Below, piece after piece: positions 1 to 6,123 of a DNA stretch of 12,221 nt; the first letter of the stretch is position 1; each line of letters starts with the position of its first letter. A program made the translations under genes and the position numbers. Origin of the DNA: JBOHHM01 sp050725495 (GTDB lineage Bacteria; Pseudomonadota; Gammaproteobacteria; Burkholderiales; Burkholderiaceae_C); the NCBI GenBank assembly GCA_050725495.1, contig JBOHHM010000236.1:1-12221 (forward strand), given 5' to 3'. The notes below the pieces were generated by a model, which saw nothing but the letters and a program-made list of their open reading frames with translations, was not told the origin of the DNA and ran no database searches.

Positions 1-845
1 TCGAGTGGCTCACGCGCCGGCTCGAAGCGGCCGGCAAGACCGCGCCGCGCTTTCATGCCCATGCGCGGCCCATGCTGGTCGAGCGCGAGGCCACGCACCG
101 CGCGATCGCGCTCGCGGAGCTGGTCGATGTGCCGATCCTGATCGTCCATGTCTCGGGCCGCGAGGCGGTCGAGCAGATCCGCTGGGCCCGCAACCACGGG
201 CTCAAGGTGTTTGCCGAAACCTGCCCGCAATACCTGTTTCTCACGGCCGAGGATCTGGGCATCGACGACAGCTATGGCGGCGCCCGCTGCGTCTGCAGCC
301 CGCCGCCGCGCGACCAGCGCAACCAGGAAGTGATCTGGGACGGCCTGGCCGACGGCCTGTTCACCGTGTTCTCGTCCGACCACGCGCCGTTTCGCTACGA
401 CGCGCCCGAGGGCAAGAAACCGGGTGGCGAGGAGGTGGCGTTTCGCCATATTCCGAACGGCATTCCGGGCATCGAGACGCGCATGCCGCTGCTGTACTCC
501 GAAGGCGTGCTCGGCGGGCGCATCACGCTCAACCGTTTTGTCGAGCTCACCGCCACCAATCCGGCCAAGGCCTATGGCCTGCATCCGCGCAAGGGCACGA
601 TCGCGGTCGGCAGCGACGCCGACCTCGTGATCTGGGACGAGCGCCGCCTGAGCTTGAACAACGAGCTGCTGCACCATGACGTGGACTACACGCCCTACGA
701 GGGCATGACGCTCAACGCCTGGCCGGCGCTCACGCTGGCGCAGGGTGAAGTGGTCTGGGACGGGGAGCGCTTCCACCCGCGCCGGGGCCGCGGACGCTTC
801 CTGCGCTGCGATCCCCCTTCCCTGCTGCCGGCACGCCGGCGTTGA
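1..845 (+). CDS. Dihydropyrimidinase / D-hydantoinase, C-terminal part (5' end outside window)
   Basis: The reading frame is open from base 3 to the TGA at 843-845, so the start lies upstream. The family hydrolyses dihydropyrimidine or hydantoin rings to N-carbamoyl amino acids in reductive pyrimidine catabolism, in the cytoplasm. Visible family signatures are the FHAHARP stretch at the beginning, the VHVSG segment whose His (codon 147-149) matches a metal ligand, AETCPQYL, the FSSDHAPF segment whose Asp (codon 378-380) matches the last metal ligand, the IPNGIPGIETR substrate loop, and the C-terminal KGTIAVGSDADLVIWD typical of cyclic amidohydrolases. The HxH pair, the carboxylated Lys and the third His would lie upstream of the window. 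The C-terminus ends in a short basic tail. A GntR-family gene follows 108 bp downstream on the same strand. Dihydropyrimidinase rather than allantoinase is favoured by the TCPQYL and IPNG motifs; the exact substrate cannot be told. Confidence 0.92.
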   Translation, partial: EWLTRRLEAAGKTAPRFHAHARPMLVEREATHRAIALAELVDVPILIVHVSGREAVEQIRWARNHGLKVFAETCPQYLFLTAEDLGIDDSYGGARCVCSPPPRDQRNQEVIWDGLADGLFTVFSSDHAPFRYDAPEGKKPGGEEVAFRHIPNGIPGIETRMPLLYSEGVLGGRITLNRFVELTATNPAKAYGLHPRKGTIAVGSDADLVIWDERRLSLNNELLHHDVDYTPYEGMTLNAWPALTLAQGEVVWDGERFHPRRGRGRFLRCDPPSLLPARRR

Positions 846-852
846 GACGGGC

Positions 853-888
853 GCAGGCAAGGCATCGCTAGAATGCGGTTTTGCCTGC
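853..888. promoter_or_regulatory. Inverted repeat flanking a possible -10 box upstream of the GntR gene
   Basis: GCAGGCAA (853-860) and TTGCCTGC (881-888) are perfect 8-bp inverted arms separated by 20 bp. The spacer holds TAGAAT at 869-874, a good match to a sigma-70 -10 box, but no -35 box at normal spacing is seen. Two further perfect palindromes follow: GCCTGCAGGC at 883-892 and GGTGGCGCCACC at 898-909. Any of these could be an autoregulatory operator for the GntR protein. GC-rich palindromes also arise by chance in such DNA, so the assignment is tentative. Confidence 0.3.
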
Positions 889-953
889 AGGCGCCTGGGT
901 GGCGCCACCGGTGACCGGCTGCGGATATCGGCAGGCGAGCCTGGTTCTCCCAA

Positions 954-1667
954 ATGCCACAAAAAAACTCAACAGCGCACACCAAGATCGCCCCGGTGCG
1001 GGAAAAGACGGTCGAGGAAATCGTCGAGAAAATCTACACCGCGATTCTGGAGCACCGGCTGGCGCCGGGCACCAAGCTCGGTGAGGACCGGCTGGCCAGC
1101 ATCTTCAGCACCAGCCGCGCCCGCATCCGCGAGGTGCTGGCCCGGCTCGCGAATGAGCGCGTCATCGACCTGATTCCGCAGCGCGGCGCCTTTGTCGCCA
1201 AGCCCAGCGTCGAGCAGGCCTACGATGTGTTCGAGGCGCGACGCCTGATCGAGCCGGGCATTGTGCGGCGCCTGATCGACCGGCTCGATGACGGCATGCT
1301 GGCCCGCCTGCGCGAGCACCAGCGCATGGAGGCCGAGGCCCGGCGCATGGAGGACAAGCGCGCCATCATCCGCCTGTCGGGCGAGTTCCACATGCTGCTG
1401 GCCGAGCTGGCCGGCAACACGGCGCTGGTGCGCAGCATGCGCGAGCTCTCCACCATCACCTGCCTGATCATCTTCCTGTACGACGCGCCCACGGCCACGA
1501 GCTGCCGGGCCGACGACCATGTGAACATCGTCGCGGCGATCGCGGCCAAGGACACGGCCAAGGCCGAGGCCCTGATGCTGCATCACCTGGACGACATCGC
1601 GCAAAGCCTCAAGCTCGAAGGCGCACCGACCGAGGCCGATTTGGAAGCGATCTTTCAGGAGGCCTGA
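954..1667 (+). CDS. GntR-family transcriptional regulator, FadR/FCD subfamily
   Basis: This 237-aa protein has a winged helix-turn-helix at about residues 18-85 (VEEIVEKIYTAILEHRLAPG, then LASIFSTSRARIREVLARL and the wing PQRGAFVAKPS). An all-helical FCD ligand domain covers about residues 90-220. In the FCD domain the three histidines that normally bind a metal are present (H146 in EFHMLL, H189 in DDHVNIVAAI, H211 in LHHL). The usual Asp four residues before the first His is a Ser (S142). The length is normal for the subfamily. The ATG at 954 places the HTH at the expected distance, but the ribosome binding site is weak. Its position just after a dihydropyrimidinase gene suggests control of pyrimidine/hydantoin catabolism and of itself; this is inferred from context. 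The gene ends tail-to-tail with the crotonase gene, overlapping by 13 bp. Confidence 0.93.
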   Translation: MPQKNSTAHTKIAPVREKTVEEIVEKIYTAILEHRLAPGTKLGEDRLASIFSTSRARIREVLARLANERVIDLIPQRGAFVAKPSVEQAYDVFEARRLIEPGIVRRLIDRLDDGMLARLREHQRMEAEARRMEDKRAIIRLSGEFHMLLAELAGNTALVRSMRELSTITCLIIFLYDAPTATSCRADDHVNIVAAIAAKDTAKAEALMLHHLDDIAQSLKLEGAPTEADLEAIFQEA

Positions 1668-2359
1668 GCCGGCCGGCCCATGAGGGTCTGATGCACGCGG
1701 GCTTCGCGCTCCAGCGCGCTCGACACATCCCCGATGACTTCCTGGTGCAGCAGCGCCTTGATACTGCCCAGAATCGCCGGGTCGCTGCCGGCGAGCTGCT
1801 GCGCCAGCGCTAGCGCCTGGGTGTGAAGCTGGTCGTCCTCGACCGCCGACCAGAGCAGGCCCCACTGCTCGGCCTGGCTGGCGCTGAATTCGCGCCCCAG
1901 CATCAGCGCGCCCTTGGCTCGGGCCAGCCCGATGTGGCGCGGCAGCAGGGACGTGACGGCACCGGTGCCGAACAGGCCGACCTGGATTTCGGGCAGCATG
2001 AATCTCGCGCTGCGGGCCGCCAGCGCGAGGTCGCAGTTCAGCATCAGCTCCAGCCCTGCGCCCACCGCCCAGCCCTGCACCGCGACCACGACCGGCTTGC
2101 GGCAGTTCATCAGCGCCTTGGCCAGCGCTTGCAGCAGGGCGACAAATTCAGACCCCGCCGGATCGTCGCGGTCCTTGCCGGCGCAAAACGCGCGTCCTTC
2201 GCCCGACAGCAGGATGACGCGCACCGCTTCATCGCGATCCGCTTCCTGCACGGCCGCCAGCAGTTCCGCCGTCATGGCCAGTGTCAGCGCATTGAGCCGC
2301 CCGGGCCGGTTCAGGCGGAGTTCCAGTACGCCGTCGGCAAGGCGGGTGGCAACAGACAT
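1655..2359 (-). CDS. Enoyl-CoA hydratase/isomerase family protein (crotonase fold)
   Basis: The 234-aa protein shows the crotonase pattern: LNRPGRLNALTLAM near residue 20, the first oxyanion-hole segment FCAGKDRDD (58-66), the second one VGAGLELMLNCDL (99-111), and PEIQVGLFGTGA (123-134). Both glutamates used by classical enoyl-CoA hydratase have counterparts, E104 in GLEL and E124 in PEI, so hydration of an enoyl-CoA is plausible. Family members with these residues may still act as isomerases or on other acyl-CoAs. It is somewhat shorter than the usual 255-265 residues, with the shortfall mostly at the C-terminal helices. The start is ATG at 2359; the upstream GAAGAAA is a weak ribosome binding site. 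It is convergent with the GntR gene and no partner beta-oxidation genes are visible, so the pathway is unknown. Confidence 0.88.
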   Translation of the reverse strand: MSVATRLADGVLELRLNRPGRLNALTLAMTAELLAAVQEADRDEAVRVILLSGEGRAFCAGKDRDDPAGSEFVALLQALAKALMNCRKPVVVAVQGWAVGAGLELMLNCDLALAARSARFMLPEIQVGLFGTGAVTSLLPRHIGLARAKGALMLGREFSASQAEQWGLLWSAVEDDQLHTQALALAQQLAGSDPAILGSIKALLHQEVIGDVSSALEREARVHQTLMGRPAQAS

Positions 2360-2751
2360 GGGTAGTTTCTTCGAAACAGGAGGTCAATCTTTGGGATTGT
2401 GAGGCCAATCAACCCCTGGTCTTTTTGTCATGGCCATCTGGCGCTATCAATTCAGGAGTGGGGGCTGTCCCCGTCGGGCGGCTGCTTTTTGGCGCACGGC
2501 GAAGGTCGCTTGGACAGGCGGTTTGCGACCCGCAGCGGGTGCGCGATCTTTCGCATTCGCCTCCGCAAAGCGGACCCCTCAGGCGGCATGGACGATCCGG
2601 GGCCATAACCATCTCGCGCCTGGGCGTACTAACCTACGTGCACCCGGCGCTGTGATTTCTGCGAGAGCGTGCTTCCGTAACGATGGGCTATTGACAGTCG
2701 GCGGCCGTGGGCGACCGTGTCAGAGGAGCACCATTCAATGTTTCCTGCACA
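2360..2751. other. Non-coding stretch between crotonase and MBL genes, with imperfect stem-loops
   Basis: No convincing gene is seen in these 392 bases on either strand; the short open frames have no recognisable motif. Base composition changes here from the GC-rich left flank to the lower-GC block. Two structured segments stand out near the MBL end. At 2616-2650 GCGCC...GGCGC arms enclose GGG/CCC and CGTA/TACG pairs with small bulges. At 2692-2722 TGACA+GTCG pairs with CGAC+TGTCA, with a 2-nt bulge. The second lies about 30 nt past the MBL stop and could stabilise or end that transcript, but it has no U-run. A small GGGG-CTGT-CCCC hairpin lies near 2461-2472. Confidence 0.4.
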
Positions 2752-3747
2752 TCACTGATTCGCATAGACCGCCTTACGATCGACATCGGGCAACGAGTCC
2801 GTCGTCGTCGGCTGAAGCACCCTGACGGTGGTACCGATCTCCACGACCATGCGGTCATAGCCCATCTCGAGTGGCCCCTTGTATCCAGCGCGACGGACCC
2901 GCTGCAGGATCAGCTCGTCTCCATGGCGACCCGGAAGCTCCTTCTTGACAATGTGCGAGAACACCGCCATTCGCGGCTTTGTTTCGGTGAACACTCGTGC
3001 GGCTTGTTCGGGTGTCGTCAACTTGCCTATTACAGGCCCCATCTCCGGCGCCTTGGTCAAGGTTTCGCTCATAGCAATGACGTTGTGAACAATGAGATCG
3101 GCACCTCGCCCAACCTTGACCACGTTTTCTGAATACGTCGTGTCCCCTGAGAGCACGACGGAACGACCCTTGTAATCGACCCTATAGCCGAAGGCAGGAT
3201 TGCCGTCATCGTGCCAAACCGAGAAAGCCGTCACTTTGACGCCGCCACGATTGTAGATTTCACCATCCTTGATCTCCGAGACCGTGAACTGGAGGTTGTC
3301 AAGCTTGTTGAACTTGTTGACGCGGTGCTCCATGTCGTGCCGGAACATGGCCTGCATGCCCTTGATCATCGCGGCCGTACCGTCCGGTCCCCAGGCTTCC
3401 ATCGGTTTGTCGCGCCCGAGCAGAAACCACGGCGTCATCCAAAGCGATGGCAGTCCTTCGATGTGGTCATTGTGAAGATGGGTGATGAACACCTTGGTCA
3501 CTTCCGTGACGTTTACTCTCGACTCATACAGCCTCTGAAGAACGCCGCGCCCCGCATCGAACAGCAATTTCTGCCCGCCGGCTTCGATGAGCGTCGCATA
3601 TCCAAGTCGATTGGGCGTCAATTCGGGTCCGCCAGTACCCAGTAGAACAACTCGCATTTCCGGCTGCGAGTCGACTCCCTGCGCCTGCAAGACATGGAAT
3701 GGCAGCAGGGACAAAATCATCAGGATCACAAGATTGACGAGCTTCAT
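2752..3747 (-). CDS. Exported metallo-beta-lactamase-fold hydrolase, RNase Z-like
   Basis: The 331-aa protein starts with a signal peptide (about residues 1-23: a Lys, then a hydrophobic run ending FHVLQAQG), so it should act in the periplasm. The MBL core follows: MRVVLLGTGGPELTPNR (31-47), LLFDAGRG (61-68), and the metal motif THLHNDH (H90, H92, D94, H95). H179 in VWHDDG, D202 in LSGDTTYSE and H265 in FSHIV complete a two-metal site. The GTGG start, the GYRV strand after H179 and the late H are RNase Z/arylsulfatase-like, but an exported protein is unlikely to process tRNA; the substrate is unknown. The start is supported by GGAG 9 nt before the ATG. It lies 172 bp downstream of the LysR gene on the same strand and is lower in GC than the flanking genes. 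Confidence 0.88.
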   Translation of the reverse strand: MKLVNLVILMILSLLPFHVLQAQGVDSQPEMRVVLLGTGGPELTPNRLGYATLIEAGGQKLLFDAGRGVLQRLYESRVNVTEVTKVFITHLHNDHIEGLPSLWMTPWFLLGRDKPMEAWGPDGTAAMIKGMQAMFRHDMEHRVNKFNKLDNLQFTVSEIKDGEIYNRGGVKVTAFSVWHDDGNPAFGYRVDYKGRSVVLSGDTTYSENVVKVGRGADLIVHNVIAMSETLTKAPEMGPVIGKLTTPEQAARVFTETKPRMAVFSHIVKKELPGRHGDELILQRVRRAGYKGPLEMGYDRMVVEIGTTVRVLQPTTTDSLPDVDRKAVYANQ

Positions 3748-3919
3748 GACTGTCTACTCCTCGAGGATTGTTGGGACGCGGCTATCGGTCAAAAGGAATG
3801 GCGGATACCGACCGCATAAGAGTTGCCAGTCGGCATTGAGCTCCCTGCGCGGGTAATGCGGTTATCCCGGCTGCGTGGAGTAGGCACATTCTTGACGCTG
3901 ATAGCGGCAACGACAAGCG

Positions 3920-4888
3920 CTACTTTTCGGCCGCAGTGTTGCGTTTTTTAGGACGCACGCCATTGCGCTTGGCGGTTTGATTTGCCGGATCGATAGATGC
4001 AAACGCGGCCTCGAGATGCTTGAGCACCGCCGAAGCTGCCAACGGCAGGCTGCGCTGCGCTTGCACAATCAACGATAGGGTCGACGGAGGGATGGTTGGC
4101 TCGGCCAATGGAATCCACACGACTTGCCCATCGCGTACCTCGGATGCCACATCTGCTTCGGTCAAGAAGCCGACACCCGCACCGTCGCGCAAGACCAATT
4201 TCATCAAGGCAATGGAATTGGTCTCGATGGTTGGACGAAGTTCAATTGCAGCGTGTGTCTGTATTTGCTCGATCCGGGAGCGAAGCTCCATGCCCCGGCG
4301 GGGCAACACCATCGGGAACTGCATGCAGTCCTTCAGGCGCACCTTCGCGAGCGATGCAATGGAGTGACTCGGCGCGACGACTGCGCCCATGCGCAAGGTG
4401 ACGACCTGCAAAACGGTGACGGGCAATCTGCCCTGCGTTGCATAGCAGATTCCGAAGTCGGCATCGCCGTTGATCACGTCGCGCAATACCTCCTCCGTCG
4501 TGCCCACATAGGCTGCAATCGAGATTTCAGAATGATGCTCGCGCGTGTCGCGAATAAATCTTGGGAAGACGGATTCTGCGAGGAACTGCAGACCGCAGAC
4601 CGTCACGTGACCTCGACGCAAGCCGCGCAAGGCGTCCACCGCGGCTACGGTGGTGTCGAAGGTCTTTGCAAGCTCGCGAATTGACTGCAGCACCAGTTCA
4701 CCGGCGGCGGTGAGTTGAACGCCGCGCGGCAGTCGCTCAAACAGCGGTGTGCCGACTCGCTCTTCAAGGAGAAGAATCTGGCGATCGACCGCGGAGGCGG
4801 TCACGTGCAGGTACTCGGCGGCCCGACGGATAGAACCGCGGCGCGCGACCTCTTCAAAGTACCTGACCACCTTGGCAAATACAGGCAT
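3920..4888 (-). CDS. LysR-type transcriptional regulator
   Basis: This 322-aa protein has the normal LysR layout. An N-terminal helix-turn-helix covers about residues 5-65 (FEEVARRGSIRRAAEYLHVT, ASAVDRQILLLEERVGTPLF, then ERLPRGVQLTAAGE). An effector-binding domain covers about 90-300 (the RGHVTVCGLQFLAESVFP strand, DADFGICY, and VLRDGAGVGFLTEADV near the end). It carries an extra C-terminal basic tail of some 20 residues (AKRNGVRPKKRN). The ATG at 4888 is the first start that gives a complete HTH; no strong ribosome binding site precedes it. No divergent partner gene is intact, which is atypical for LysR regulators: on the upstream side there is only a probable gene remnant (4931-5186). The exported hydrolase gene downstream is the only nearby candidate target. 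The inducer is unknown. Confidence 0.92.
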   Translation of the reverse strand: MPVFAKVVRYFEEVARRGSIRRAAEYLHVTASAVDRQILLLEERVGTPLFERLPRGVQLTAAGELVLQSIRELAKTFDTTVAAVDALRGLRRGHVTVCGLQFLAESVFPRFIRDTREHHSEISIAAYVGTTEEVLRDVINGDADFGICYATQGRLPVTVLQVVTLRMGAVVAPSHSIASLAKVRLKDCMQFPMVLPRRGMELRSRIEQIQTHAAIELRPTIETNSIALMKLVLRDGAGVGFLTEADVASEVRDGQVVWIPLAEPTIPPSTLSLIVQAQRSLPLAASAVLKHLEAAFASIDPANQTAKRNGVRPKKRNTAAEK

Positions 4889-4930
4889 GCTCGTTTTCGT
4901 CGGTCGGTTCGGGCTGCGCTCACTACCGAC

Positions 4931-5186
4931 ATGATCGCCTGGACCGTGGCAGCGAACCTAGCCGGCTTTTGCATTGAGAGCGGCAGCGGCCTTGGGGCAG
5001 GCACGATGGTGCTGGCAGACGGCGGGCGATGTGCATGCGGGCACCTGGCGCGATGGTCGCCTCGATGGCGTGTTCGAGATCAGCAAGGTCGACGGCTGCG
5101 GCACGCTTATCAAGTTTAGCACCGCCCCACTGCAGTCGGTCGTATACGGGCGCTTCTGGCCGATTGGGCCGCTACAACAGCACTAG
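4931..5186 (+). pseudogene. Possible frameshifted remnant of a MORN-repeat protein
   Basis: Two plus-strand frames together read like MORN repeats. From the ATG at 4931 one frame gives ...GSGLGAGTMVLADGG up to about 5026. Shifting by one base at the GGG of 5024-5026 continues as GDVHAGTWRDGRLDGVF and ends at the TAG at 5184-5186. The joined text follows the MORN pattern (GxGT...ADG, then xGxWxDGxxxG). One extra G in the GGG run would explain the break. It sits divergent from the LysR gene, where a LysR target gene would normally be. It could be a decayed gene, a sequencing error in an intact small gene, or chance similarity; the start is a guess. Confidence 0.3.
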
Positions 5187-5207
5187 CACCATTCGAGCGG
5201 CCAGCCA

Positions 5208-5939
5208 CTATGTGGCGCTCAGTCCCAGTCTGTCAAAGACGAGTTGGTTGTACGCCGGCCAATTCCGCTCCGAATTTTCGATGGCCACCTTGTCGACATC
5301 CAGGCACTCAAACAACTTGTCCGTAAGGCGACGGTAGTCTTCATACAGTGCGACGAGGCCATCGATTCCTTTCAGGCCACGTCTGACGCCGTACGGTGCC
5401 GCAAGCTTCCACTCGGTTTGGTGCTTCACCCATTCCTCTCCTCGCTCCGCACAGGCCAGGCGAATGGCGCGTCCGATGTCGTCCTGATGAAAGTAGATTA
5501 GAAGCGGACGTAATGGAGCAATCGCACTCGCCACTGCCTTGATGTAGCTGGCAATGTCCTCGAAGCTGGCTTCCATCAGAAACAGGTTCGTGAGGTCCCC
5601 ATGGAAAAGCTGGCCATCGATGACAGGCACTGAGTCGCTCAGCTTTGCCGACTCCGCGAACGCGCGCCACTTTGCAACGCTCGAATCTGCCAATTGTGCG
5701 GGCGTGGCATCCAGCCACGGGCGGAACCAGTGTTCAAGCTCGTCCGTCGCGCGCACCGGATGCGGGTCGGTCCGTTCATGGATAGCCTTTACGCGAAGGT
5801 TCGATTCCTCCATGCGCTTTGCGACGAGGCGCATGGTTGTCGACTTGCCCGAGCCCATGATGCCCTCGAGAACTACCAGTCGGTGACGAGCGGACGGACA
5901 GATAGGGGGCATTGGTGCGGTGAGCCTTTCTTGAGACAT
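5208..5939 (-). CDS. P-loop nucleotide kinase-like protein, orphan
   Basis: From the ATG at 5939 the protein has 243 residues. It begins with a short leader, then VVLEGIMGSGKST, a Walker A motif (residues 26-34) in the same context as the EGxDGxGKST of thymidylate kinases. Further on, LLIYFHQDDIGRAIRLACAERGEEW resembles the segment with spaced arginines that forms the kinase lid, and VPVIDGQLFHGDL takes the place of the usual D-R-Y nucleotide-binding motif, which is absent. The fold is therefore kinase-like, but the phosphate acceptor cannot be named. A TTG start at 5954 and an ATG at 5912 (preceded by AAAGG at long spacing) are alternatives. It stands alone: the LysR gene is more than 300 bp downstream and the pepP stop is 184 bp upstream. 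Codon use and GC match the other genes of the low-GC block. Confidence 0.75.
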   Translation of the reverse strand: MSQERLTAPMPPICPSARHRLVVLEGIMGSGKSTTMRLVAKRMEESNLRVKAIHERTDPHPVRATDELEHWFRPWLDATPAQLADSSVAKWRAFAESAKLSDSVPVIDGQLFHGDLTNLFLMEASFEDIASYIKAVASAIAPLRPLLIYFHQDDIGRAIRLACAERGEEWVKHQTEWKLAAPYGVRRGLKGIDGLVALYEDYRRLTDKLFECLDVDKVAIENSERNWPAYNQLVFDRLGLSAT

Positions 5940-6123
5940 TGAGTGGGTCGCCAACTATAGATAAGGTGCTTGCCCTGACGGCCCAGTTCGCAGCACGGGA
6001 CCACCTTTCTCTTGAATATGGCAGACCCTCTCAGGCTCGGCCTTGCGCTCTAACCGAAAGCCTGTTCCTCCTCACATTCTGCCTAACAGTCCAACGACTG
6101 GTTTTGGCCGCAACCCGCCTGAC

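Noticed and set aside
2425..2655. Short open frames in the gap between the crotonase and hydrolase genes
   Set aside because: No ribosome binding sites, no motifs and Arg/Pro/Ser-rich composition; open frames of this size are expected by chance in GC-rich DNA.
3853..3870. GGGTAA-TGCGG-TTATCCC near the end of the LysR gene as an operator
   Set aside because: The repeat has a bulge, no T-N11-A pattern, and no promoter is evident beside it.
6081..6100. GCCTAAC followed by CAGTC-CAAC-GACTG, resembling the left end of an integron attC site
   Set aside because: No partner GTTRRRY end lies at a suitable distance, there is no integrase, and the nearby genes are not arranged as cassettes.
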